Source: B4-G1 sp964393895
GTDB lineage: Bacteria; Chloroflexota; Anaerolineae; B4-G1
DNA length: 18,965 nucleotides
Assembly: GCA_964393895.1 (NCBI GenBank)
Contig: CAYMWP010000094.1
Span: forward strand, 1 to 18,965
Direction: 5' to 3'
Positions 1-6,454 of the stretch are shown here, piece by piece; position 1 is the stretch's first letter, and every line of letters begins with the position of its first letter. A program made the translations under genes and the position numbers. A model generated the notes under the pieces. That model was not told where the DNA came from and did no database searches. It saw nothing but the letters and a program-made list of their open reading frames with translations.

Positions 1-229
1 ATCGGAGGTTCACTTCGGCTATAATGAGGAGAGGAACCCCGGTAAACAAATACAACCAAACTTTCCAGCCACCAAGTTTCAGATGGGTCAGCAACGTCCC
101 TGGTACGATATACCTCAATCGCCGCACCGATGATTGCCCTGGGGAGTCGATCAACCTCCATTTGATTCCTCTGCGCTCTCTGCGTCTCTGTGGTGCACTC
201 CAGATGCGGTAAACGGGTACCTAAAGGCG
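1..229. other. Non-coding stretch downstream of pstB
   Basis: No convincing gene is seen. A short frame from 24 to 212 has no ribosome binding site and runs into the repeat at 169-194, so it is not called. A TATAAT at 20-25 resembles a -10 box, but its -35 region would lie outside the window. No clear terminator hairpin follows the pstB stop codon at 230-232. Confidence 0.6.
169..194. repeat. Purine-rich dispersed repeat (ACCACAGAGACGCAGAG type)
   Basis: Read on the minus strand this begins ACCACAGAGACGCAGAG and continues with the same period of roughly 8 bases (AGCGCAGAG). Related strings occur inside the element at 7579-7896 (ACCACAAAG at 7625-7633 and its inverse at 7738-7746) and near 18708-18730. 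Its intergenic position fits a dispersed genomic repeat rather than a coding sequence. Function is unknown. Confidence 0.5.
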
Positions 230-994
230 TTATCCAAAGCGGCCGGTGACGTAATCTTCGGTGCGCTGGTCGCGAGGCATGGTGAACAGTTGTTCGCCAC
301 GCCCTTGCTCGACCAACTCCCCCTGCAACACAAAGACCGCGTGATCGGCCACGCGGGCGGCCTGCTGCACGCTGTGGGGGACGATGACCACCGTGTAGCG
401 CCGTTTCAGTTCTTGCAGGCTGGCCTCGACCTTGGCCGTCGAGATGGGGTCCAGCCCCGACGTCGGCTCGTCGAGCAGGACGGCCTCCGGTTCCAGCGCC
501 AGCGTGCGGGCCAGGCACAGCCGTTGTTGCTGCCCGCCAGAAAGGGCGACGGCCGGCTCGTTCAACCGATCCTGCACCTCGTCCCACAGCGCCGCCGCCC
601 GCAGGCTGCTTTCGACCAACTCGTCCAGCCGGGCGCGATTGCGTATGCCGGCCAGCTCGGGACCATAGGTCAGGTTCTGCCGGATGCTCATCGGCAGCGG
701 GACTGGGGTGGCAAAGACCATCCCCACGCGGCGGCGCAGTGCGTGCACGTCCACCCCAGGCGCGTAGACGTCCTCCCCGTCGAGCAGCACCCGGCCCTCC
801 AATTGCCGCCCCGGAATCAAGTCGTTGAGCCGGTTCAAGAGCCGCAGCAACGTTGATTTTCCACCGCCCGCTGGCCCAAAGATGACCGTGATCTCGTTGG
901 GATAGATGGACAGGTCAATGTCACACAGCGCCCGAACGCCATCCTCGTAAGTGTACGAGACTTTGTCCAATGAGAATTTGGGTGCTTCCGCCAT
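230..994 (-). CDS. pstB: Phosphate ABC transporter ATP-binding protein, PstB paralogue 1
   Basis: This is the ATPase subunit of the Pst high-affinity phosphate importer, acting on the cytoplasmic face of the PstA-PstC channel. The 254-residue product has Walker A GPAGGGKST (40-48), signature LSGGQ (151-155), Walker B with D175-E176, and H-loop H207. The family ending TEDYVTGRFG is present. The ATG at 994 is chosen because GGTGAG lies just upstream and the pstA stop is 5 bases away; an earlier in-frame ATG at 1006 would overlap pstA. Two things are odd. The Q-loop Gln of the usual MVFQ(K/R)P motif is Ala here (A95), and THNMQQ is replaced by PHSVQQ. A second PstB is encoded at 3817-4569, so this copy may work as half of a mixed dimer (inference). 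Family assignment is secure. Confidence 0.95.
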   Translation of the reverse strand: MAEAPKFSLDKVSYTYEDGVRALCDIDLSIYPNEITVIFGPAGGGKSTLLRLLNRLNDLIPGRQLEGRVLLDGEDVYAPGVDVHALRRRVGMVFATPVPLPMSIRQNLTYGPELAGIRNRARLDELVESSLRAAALWDEVQDRLNEPAVALSGGQQQRLCLARTLALEPEAVLLDEPTSGLDPISTAKVEASLQELKRRYTVVIVPHSVQQAARVADHAVFVLQGELVEQGRGEQLFTMPRDQRTEDYVTGRFG

Positions 995-999
995 TCGTC

Positions 1000-1845
1000 T
1001 CACCATTGCCGTTTGGCGCGGAAGCGGCTGCGCGTTATCGCCGCCACGACGTTCATTGACAGCACAAAGACCAAGAGTACCAACGCCGTGCCGTACTGGA
1101 TACGCACCGGCATCTCTGGCACCTGGGTGCTGATGACGAACAGATGGTACGGCAACGCCATCGTCTGGTCAAAGATGGACTTGGGCAAGCGCGGCAGGAA
1201 AAAGGCCGCGACGGTGAAAAGAATCGGCGCCGTCTCTCCGGCAGCTCGCTCCAATCCTAGAATCACGCCGGTGAGAACGCCCGGCAGGGCCTGGGGCAGC
1301 ACGACGCGCCGTACAGTCTGCCACCGGGTGCCTCCCAGTGAAAGGCTCACGATGCGGAACGACTGGGGCACCGCGCGCAGCGCCTCCTCGGCCGTGCTGA
1401 TTATGACGGGCAAGGTCATGATCGCCAGCGTCAGTGACCCGGCCAGGATGGAAGCGCCAAACTGGAGAAAGATGACGAACAACCCCAGTCCAAATAGTCC
1501 ATAGACCACCGAAGGCACCCCGGCCAGGTTGACGATGGCCAGCCGGATGACGCGGGTGAGCAGCGTATCCTGAGCGTACTCCGCCAGATAGATCGCCACC
1601 GCCACGCCGACCGGCACGGCAAAGACGGCGGTGCCCAACGTCAGGAGCACGGTGCCGACGACGGCCGGCCAGAGACCGCCGGCTCGCATCCCATCGCGCG
1701 GCATCGCCACGATAAACTCCCAGGAAATAGCGGACGCGCCCTGGACGACAATGTAGCCCACCAGCAGCAAGATAGGCAGCACGACCAGGGCAGTAGTTAT
1801 GCCCAGTAGAGCGAAACCGAGTCGTTGGCGCAGTTGTCTGGACAT
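1000..1845 (-). CDS. pstA: Phosphate ABC transporter permease PstA
   Basis: This is one of the two membrane channel subunits of the Pst phosphate importer. The product has 281 residues and begins MSRQLRQRLGF, followed by a long hydrophobic helix and about six membrane segments in total. The cytoplasmic EAA-like loop near ALRAVPQSFR and LGGTRWQTVRRVVLPQA matches the region that contacts PstB. Reading upstream from 1845 to 2010 in the same frame gives non-membrane sequence that overlaps pstC, so the ATG at 1845, 7 bases after the pstC stop, is preferred. The ribosome binding site there is weak, so translation coupling to pstC is likely. The gene is third in pstS-pstC-pstA-pstB. Confidence 0.93.
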   Translation of the reverse strand: MSRQLRQRLGFALLGITTALVVLPILLLVGYIVVQGASAISWEFIVAMPRDGMRAGGLWPAVVGTVLLTLGTAVFAVPVGVAVAIYLAEYAQDTLLTRVIRLAIVNLAGVPSVVYGLFGLGLFVIFLQFGASILAGSLTLAIMTLPVIISTAEEALRAVPQSFRIVSLSLGGTRWQTVRRVVLPQALPGVLTGVILGLERAAGETAPILFTVAAFFLPRLPKSIFDQTMALPYHLFVISTQVPEMPVRIQYGTALVLLVFVLSMNVVAAITRSRFRAKRQW

Positions 1846-1852
1846 GGGCAAT

Positions 1853-2743
1853 TCACGAAAGCAAGCGGCCGTAGCGCTTCCCCTGCCGGAAAATCGTCCA
1901 CGCGGCGACCAGGTTGATGATGAGGGTGACGAAAAACAGCACCAGGCCGACGGCAAACAGGACGTGATAGTGGAGACTCCCCTGGGCCACCTCGCCCATC
2001 TCGGCGGCAATGGTGGCCGTCATTGTGCGCACCGGCATGAGAAACGAGTTGAGGGTGAGCGGCATACGGGCAGCGTTGCCCGTGACCATCATCACCGCCA
2101 TCGTCTCGCCGATGGCGCGCCCCACGCCCAACATCATCGCCGTGAGGATACCGGAGCGCGCCGCCGGCACCGTCACTCGCCACAAGGTCTGCCAGCGGGT
2201 AGCGCCCAGCGCCAGCGCCGCGTCGCGGTACGACTTGGGCACGGCGTCCAGCGCGTCCTCGGCCACACTGATGATGGTGGGCAGCGCCATGTAACCCAGC
2301 ATCACCGAGCCGGATAGGGCCGTCAGGCCGGTCGGAGCGCCCAGGTACTCGCGGATCAACGGCGAGATCGCCAACATCCCGATAAAGCCCAACACCACCG
2401 ATGGGATGCCGGCCAGCACCTCAATGAAGGGTTTGAGGACCTCGCGTACCCAGCGAGGGGCCACCTCGGCGATGAAAACCGCCGTCAACAGACCCAGCGG
2501 CAGGCTGACGACCGCCGCCCCCAGCGTCACCATGAGCGACCCCAGCACCAGCGGCAGAAGGCCGAAATGTTCCTCATTGGGGTACCAGCGGGTCTGGAGT
2601 AGATCGCCGACCGGTACCTCGAAGAACGTCGCGCCCCCCTCGCGCAGCAGAAACATAAAGATCAGCGCCAGGAAGAGAATCACCAGTACGCCGGTCACGC
2701 GGATGAACCGTTCGATGAGGGTTTCGTAGAGCGAGTTATTCAC
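1853..2743 (-). CDS. pstC: Phosphate ABC transporter permease PstC
   Basis: This is the second channel subunit of the Pst importer. The product has 296 residues, with an N-terminal membrane helix at about 15-34 (LVILFLALIFMFLL) and about six hydrophobic segments. An EAA-type loop (EDALDAVPKSYRDAALALGATRWQT) precedes the final helices. The start is a GTG at 2743-2741 immediately after the pstS TAG stop. A GGAGGT ribosome binding site lies inside the end of pstS, 8 bases upstream, which supports this start and coupled translation. The pairing of PstC before PstA follows the usual operon order. Confidence 0.94.
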   Translation of the reverse strand: MNNSLYETLIERFIRVTGVLVILFLALIFMFLLREGGATFFEVPVGDLLQTRWYPNEEHFGLLPLVLGSLMVTLGAAVVSLPLGLLTAVFIAEVAPRWVREVLKPFIEVLAGIPSVVLGFIGMLAISPLIREYLGAPTGLTALSGSVMLGYMALPTIISVAEDALDAVPKSYRDAALALGATRWQTLWRVTVPAARSGILTAMMLGVGRAIGETMAVMMVTGNAARMPLTLNSFLMPVRTMTATIAAEMGEVAQGSLHYHVLFAVGLVLFFVTLIINLVAAWTIFRQGKRYGRLLS

Positions 2744-3613
2744 CTATTCTACCTCCAACGGCACGAACCCCAACTCTCCCACGATCACCTGCCCCTCCGG
2801 CGAGCGGATCCAGTCCAGATATTCAGCGATGGCCCCTTGCGGCTCTCCGGCGGTGTACATGTAGAGATCGCGCGAGATGGGATACTCGCCCTGGTTTACC
2901 GTCTCGATGCTCGGCTGCACGAATGGCCCCCCGGCGTCCACGGCGACGGCGATGGTCTTTTGGTCGGGGGTGACATAGCCCAGCCCATCGTAGCCGATGC
3001 TGTTGGGATTCTGGCGCACCTCGGCGCTGATCCCCTCCGACGAGGGCATCAACAGCGTGTCCGGCGAGAAGAGCGTGGAGGCGTGTTTATCTCCCAGCCG
3101 CACCACCTGCTCCAGAAAGTAGACGTGCGTGCCCGAGTTCGATTCCCGCGAGAGGAGCACAATAGGACGGCTCTCTCCTCCCACATCCGCCCAGTTGGTG
3201 ATATGCCCGCTGAATATGTCCGAGAGTTGCTGGAGCGTGAGATTATCCACCGGATTGGAGGGATGGACGACTATGGCAATGGCGTCGCGGGCAATGACGT
3301 GCTCGACCGGCATGATACCGTTCGCCTCAGCAGCATCCCGTTCTTCCTCCTTCATCTGGCGTGAGGCGTTGGCGACGTCCACCGTGCCGTTGATCAGGCC
3401 GGCGATCCCGGTGCCGGATCCGCCCCCGGTCACGGCGATGCGCGCGTCGGGGTTGTGCGCTTGATACGCCTCCGCCCAGGCCAACGCCAGGTTGACGATA
3501 GTGTCGGAGCCGACGTTCTGAATGGCAACGCCCGCCTCACCTGCCCCTCCCTCGGGCCGGCGGCAGGCGGTAAGCAGGACGAGCAAAGTGCAGACAAGGA
3601 GAGGTTTGCGCAT
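2744..3613 (-). CDS. pstS: Periplasmic/lipid-anchored phosphate-binding protein PstS
   Basis: This is the substrate-binding subunit that captures phosphate outside the membrane and delivers it to PstC-PstA. The product has 289 residues. It begins with a lipoprotein signal peptide ending in the lipobox LTAC (14-17), so Cys17 is the likely lipidation site. Phosphate-binding elements are visible: GSDT (35-38), GSGTG (65-69), ASR (83-85) and SRESNSGTH (155-163). The ATG at 3613 is preceded by GAGGA at suitable spacing. It is the first gene of the minus-strand pst operon, behind a leader of roughly 125 bases from the promoter at 3746-3774. No truncation is seen. Confidence 0.95.
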   Translation of the reverse strand: MRKPLLVCTLLVLLTACRRPEGGAGEAGVAIQNVGSDTIVNLALAWAEAYQAHNPDARIAVTGGGSGTGIAGLINGTVDVANASRQMKEEERDAAEANGIMPVEHVIARDAIAIVVHPSNPVDNLTLQQLSDIFSGHITNWADVGGESRPIVLLSRESNSGTHVYFLEQVVRLGDKHASTLFSPDTLLMPSSEGISAEVRQNPNSIGYDGLGYVTPDQKTIAVAVDAGGPFVQPSIETVNQGEYPISRDLYMYTAGEPQGAIAEYLDWIRSPEGQVIVGELGFVPLEVE

Positions 3614-3728
3614 ACTGCATCCTCAGCGCTCGTTGGGATTCTCGGCGGTTAATCCCTCCAAACGTATCGTCAAAGTTGCCCCCCTGCCACTTCAACCACC
3701 TCCTGTGGCAATCCCCCCTCTCCTGTCA

Positions 3729-3740
3729 AGAATATATTCT
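3729..3740. promoter_or_regulatory. Perfect 12-bp palindrome at predicted pstS transcription start
   Basis: AGAATATATTCT is a perfect palindrome and lies where the pstS transcript should begin, about 7 bases downstream of the -10 box at 3746-3751. The position would suit a repressor or other operator. No regulator gene for it is present in the window, and no classical E. coli Pho box could be made out. Regulatory role is inferred from position only. Confidence 0.4.
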
Positions 3741-3745
3741 CCTGG

Positions 3746-3774
3746 ATTATAACACCAGCTGTCCAGGCGGTCAA
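3746..3774 (-). promoter_or_regulatory. Promoter of the pstSCAB operon
   Basis: On the minus strand TTGACC (3774-3769) is followed after exactly 17 bases by TATAAT (3751-3746). The predicted start is near 3739, leaving a leader of about 125 bases before pstS. The fit to a housekeeping sigma-70 promoter is strong. Confidence 0.75.
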
Positions 3775-3780
3775 TCAAAC

Positions 3781-3809
3781 TTGCCCGTTCAGGCAGCCTG
3801 GGGTAAAAT
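3781..3809 (+). promoter_or_regulatory. Divergent promoter of pstB2-phoU
   Basis: TTGCCC (3781-3786) is followed after 17 bases by TAAAAT (3804-3809). Transcription should start near 3816, essentially at the ATG of the second pstB at 3817, so the mRNA is probably leaderless. Its -35 box is only 6 bases from the -35 box of the opposite pstS promoter. Confidence 0.65.
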
Positions 3810-3816
3810 GCCCGTA

Positions 3817-4569
3817 ATGAGCAAAATCGAAATCCACGACCTATGGTTCTACTACGACGGCTTTGAAGCATTGCGCAACATCTCGATGCACATCGAAGAG
3901 CGACGTATCACCGCCCTCATCGGGCCTTCTGGTTGTGGCAAGTCCACCTTCCTGCGCTGCATCAACCGCATGAACGACACCATCCCCGGCGCGCGCGCCA
4001 CCGGGGAAATCTTGTTAGACGGTCAGAACATCTATGCGCCGGACGTGGACGTGGTCGAGCTGAGACAGCGGGTGGGCATGGTTTTCCAGCGGCCCAACCC
4101 CTTTCCCCAGTCCATCTACGATAACGTCGCCTTTGGGCCGCGCGTGCTGGGCCTGGCCCGCTCCAGTGCGCTGGACGATCTGGTGGAGCAAAGCCTGTGG
4201 TCGGCGGCGTTGTGGGACGAGGTCGAAGGCAAGCTCGACAGTTCCGCACTCGACCTTTCGGCCGGCGAACAGCAGCGGTTGTGCATCGCGCGAGTGCTGG
4301 CCGTCAAACCGGACGTTATCTTGATGGACGAGCCATGCTCGGCATTGGACCCGGCCGCCACGTTGCAGATTGAGGAGCTGATGCGCAAGCTGCGTCAGCG
4401 TTACACCATCGTCATCGTCACTCACAATATGCAGCAGGCGGCCCGCGTCTCTGACCATACCGGCTTCTTTTGGCTGGGAGACCTGGTCGAGTACGACGAG
4501 ACGGGCAAGATCTTTACTCGTCCGGCGGAAAAACTGACCGAGGATTACGTCACCGGGCGGATGGGCTAA
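3817..4569 (+). CDS. pstB: Phosphate ABC transporter ATP-binding protein, PstB paralogue 2
   Basis: This is a second PstB-family ATPase, 250 residues, transcribed away from pstSCAB and followed by phoU. Walker A is GPSGCGKST (36-44), the Q-loop is FQRPNPFPQ (Q91), Walker B ends D171-E172, and the H-loop is THNMQQ (H203). The signature is LSAGE (147-151) in place of the family LSGGQ. The ATG at 3817 is chosen because MSKIEIHDLWFYY aligns with normal PstB N-termini and because the promoter predicts a transcript starting there. The longer frame from 3676 runs through both promoters. No good ribosome binding site is seen, in line with a leaderless message. It may pair with the other PstB, as its weak signature would complete the nucleotide site in which that copy lacks the Q-loop Gln (inference). 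Confidence 0.93.
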   Translation: MSKIEIHDLWFYYDGFEALRNISMHIEERRITALIGPSGCGKSTFLRCINRMNDTIPGARATGEILLDGQNIYAPDVDVVELRQRVGMVFQRPNPFPQSIYDNVAFGPRVLGLARSSALDDLVEQSLWSAALWDEVEGKLDSSALDLSAGEQQRLCIARVLAVKPDVILMDEPCSALDPAATLQIEELMRKLRQRYTIVIVTHNMQQAARVSDHTGFFWLGDLVEYDETGKIFTRPAEKLTEDYVTGRMG

Positions 4570-4602
4570 TGGGCGTCTACGCTTGGCAGGGAGGATGAGG
4601 CA

Positions 4603-5265
4603 ATGAGCAAAACCAGAGAGTTATTCGACCAGCAGCTAGCAGATTTACGCGATGACATTCTGCGCCTGGGTGAAACGGCAAAAACCGCCATCGGGCTATC
4701 TGTCCAGGCGCTCAAGGAGCAAGACCAAGACCTGGCCCGCCAGGTGATCGCCGGAGACGAAGTGATCAATACCGAGCGATATGACCTGGAAGAACAATGC
4801 CTCAAGCTGATCGCCACCCAACAGCCCACGGCCGGGGACCTGCGCGCCATCGTCGCCGCCATTCACATCGTCACCGAATTGGAGCGCATCGGGGATTACG
4901 CCAGCGGGATCGCTGAGCTTGCCATTCGTCTGGCCCACAAGCCAATGCTCAAGCCGTTGATTGATGTCCCTCGCATGACCAAGATTGACCAGGAGATGAT
5001 CCACGCCAGCCTGGAAGCATATTTCAAGAACGATCCAGACCTGGCGCTCGAAACAGCAAAGCGGGACGCAGAGATTGACCAGTTGTACGACCAGATCTAT
5101 CGCGAGTTACTGACCTACATGCTAGAAGATCCAAGGAGCATCACGCGGGCCACTCACCTGCTCTGGGTGGCTCACAAGCTGGAGCGCATCGCCGACCGCG
5201 CGACCAACATCTGCGAACGGGTCATATTCATGACCACCGGCGAGTTCAAGGAACTCAGTTTTTGA
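4603..5265 (+). CDS. phoU: Phosphate signalling and transport regulator PhoU
   Basis: PhoU links the Pst transporter to phosphate-responsive signalling and limits uptake in excess phosphate; it acts in the cytoplasm as a helical-bundle metal-binding protein. The product has 220 residues, the usual length, with two PhoU repeats. The metal-binding type motifs are ELERIGDYA (92-100) and KLERIADRATNICE (192-205); the second repeat has A in place of G. The ATG at 4603 follows GGGAGGATGAGG. The gene lies 33 bases after pstB2 and is probably cotranscribed with it. No PhoR/PhoB pair is in the window. Confidence 0.94.
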   Translation: MSKTRELFDQQLADLRDDILRLGETAKTAIGLSVQALKEQDQDLARQVIAGDEVINTERYDLEEQCLKLIATQQPTAGDLRAIVAAIHIVTELERIGDYASGIAELAIRLAHKPMLKPLIDVPRMTKIDQEMIHASLEAYFKNDPDLALETAKRDAEIDQLYDQIYRELLTYMLEDPRSITRATHLLWVAHKLERIADRATNICERVIFMTTGEFKELSF

Positions 5266-5273
5266 CAGGTGAC

Positions 5274-5306
5274 AGGTGCGACATGCCGGTCAAGTGCGTC
5301 GCGCCT
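5274..5306. repeat. Degenerate copy of AGGTGCGAC...GTCGCACCT palindrome
   Basis: AGGTGCGAC (5274-5282) pairs with GTCGCGCCT (5298-5306), a 9-bp stem with one G-U pair. The right arm, AAGTGCGTCGCGCCT, is nearly identical to the AAGTGCGTCGCACCT arm at 7862-7876. It lies between phoU and rpiB and could form a hairpin in the transcript. No T-tract follows, so it is not a standard terminator. Confidence 0.55.
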
Positions 5307-5328
5307 CAGCACCTTGGGAGGTAAATCT

Positions 5329-5772
5329 ATGCGCATCGCCATCGGCGCCGATCACGGCGGCTACGAGCTAAAACAACACATCGTCGAGTTCCTCGTCGCC
5401 CAGGGGCACCAGGTGCGCGATCTCGGCGTGCACAGCCCCGAGTCGGTGGACTATCCCGACATTGCCGCTCCCGTGGCCCGCGCCGTGGCCGCCGGAGAGT
5501 TTGAGCGCGGCATTCTAATCTGCGGTACGGGTATCGGCATAAGCCTCGCCGCCAACAAAATAGACGGCATCCGCGCCGCCGTGTGTACCGATTGCTACAT
5601 GGCCCGCATGAGCCGCCAGGACAACGACGCCAACGTCCTGTGCTTGGGCGGGCGGGTGCTCGGCCTCGGCTCGGCGCTGGACGTCGTGCAAACTTTTCTC
5701 AGTAGCGAATTTCTCGGAGGCCGCCACGCCCGGCGCGTGGCCAAGATCACAGCGTTGGAAGCAAAGGAGTGA
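5329..5772 (+). CDS. rpiB: Ribose-5-phosphate isomerase B
   Basis: RpiB interconverts ribose 5-phosphate and ribulose 5-phosphate in the non-oxidative pentose phosphate pathway. The product has 147 residues, normal for the LacAB/RpiB family. Visible motifs are GADHGGYELK (6-15), VDYPD (40-44), CGTGIG with catalytic-type Cys65, AANK (74-77) and GGRHARR (130-136). The ATG at 5329 follows GGGAGG at ideal spacing; the longer frame upstream crosses a repeat. One oddity is SRQDNDANVL at 95-104: the position that is usually His (SR-x-HN, His99 in E. coli) is Asp98. The next gene starts 4 bases after the stop, so the two probably form an operon. Confidence 0.93.
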   Translation: MRIAIGADHGGYELKQHIVEFLVAQGHQVRDLGVHSPESVDYPDIAAPVARAVAAGEFERGILICGTGIGISLAANKIDGIRAAVCTDCYMARMSRQDNDANVLCLGGRVLGLGSALDVVQTFLSSEFLGGRHARRVAKITALEAKE

Positions 5773-5776
5773 CCTC

Positions 5777-6295
5777 ATGCGAAAAGGAACCATCGTCCCA
5801 GCCCTCTTTCTCATTCTGTTGGGCGCTTATCTTCTGCTGAAAGGATTGGGAACCCCTATCCCCGGCTGGGAGGCCTTGTGGCCCGTCTTTCCGTTGGCCG
5901 GAGGGCTGGCCTCGTTGGGTAATTACGTCTTTGGCAAGCAACGCGACCCCGACCAGGTATTTTTCGGCGTAGCCGCCACGCTCGTGGGGCTGGCCTTTTT
6001 CTTCATCACTCTGGGGCCGCTGGAGTACGAGGACTTGAGGACGTGGTGGCCCGTCTTTGTCCTCATCGGCAGCGTGGCATTCATGGCCCAATGGATCGCG
6101 GCCCGCTTCCGCGACTGGGGCGCGCTCTTTATGGCGTTTGTGACAGTCGTGGTCGGCGGCGCTGGGTTGGCGATCACGATCCAACTGCTTGGCCCTGAGA
6201 CCCGTGCCCTTCTGCCCAAACTATGGCCCGTCCTTCTGATCCTGGGGGGCGCCATGGTCTTTCTGCGCGGGCTGTTCGGCAGACGCTCGAAATAA
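5777..6295 (+). CDS. Small multi-pass membrane protein with repeated (L/W)WPV segments
   Basis: The 172-residue product is almost entirely hydrophobic with about six membrane segments. Three similar units each open with a tryptophan motif: LWPVFPLAGG (34-43), WWPVFVLIGS (90-99) and LWPVLLILGG (149-158). This pattern resembles the LiaF-type/DUF5668 membrane domain, but that assignment is from pattern memory. A GGAG site inside the rpiB end precedes the ATG. The TAA stop abutted the start of the glycosyltransferase gene before the element at 6299-6449 was inserted, so the genes may once have formed one operon. No function can be stated. Confidence 0.8.
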   Translation: MRKGTIVPALFLILLGAYLLLKGLGTPIPGWEALWPVFPLAGGLASLGNYVFGKQRDPDQVFFGVAATLVGLAFFFITLGPLEYEDLRTWWPVFVLIGSVAFMAQWIAARFRDWGALFMAFVTVVVGGAGLAITIQLLGPETRALLPKLWPVLLILGGAMVFLRGLFGRRSK

Positions 6296-6298
6296 ATG

Positions 6299-6449
6299 GG
6301 GTGTGTTTCATTCCAGCAGAGACCCTAGACCTCGGAGGTCTCTGCCGAGCTTGTGCTCGCCCAAATCAGCGGTTTTGGGCAGTTCTTAGCCTGAAAACAC
6401 ATCTCATTAGACCTCCGAGGTCTTGCCCAACTTGTTTGAAACACACCCA
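6299..6449. mobile_element. MITE-like element A with terminal inverted repeats and target duplication
   Basis: The ends are GGGTGTGTTTCA (6299-6310) and TGAAACACACCC (6437-6448), perfect inverted repeats. The flanks are AATAAATG (6291-6298) and GATAAATG (6450-6457), an 8-base duplication with one mismatch. The interior has two exactly reverse-complementary blocks, AGACCTCGGAGGTCT (6327-6341) and AGACCTCCGAGGTCT (6409-6423), plus a GCCCAAA/TTTGGGC hairpin (6359-6380). There is no coding capacity. It shares its ends with the element at 7579-7896. The parent transposase is not in the window; an 8-base duplication occurs in several IS families, so no family is named. Confidence 0.8.
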
Positions 6450-6454
6450 GATAA

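Noticed and set aside
24..212. Short plus-strand frame near a TATAAT box
   Set aside because: No ribosome binding site, no recognisable protein pattern, and its end is formed by a dispersed repeat.
134..856. Long plus-strand frame opposite pstB
   Set aside because: It is antisense to a clear PstB and lacks a start signal; the composition is that of a shadow frame.
3723..3764. PhoB-type Pho box from CTGTCA and CTGTCC half-sites
   Set aside because: The half-sites are 36 bases apart rather than about 11, so the E. coli-type arrangement is not met.
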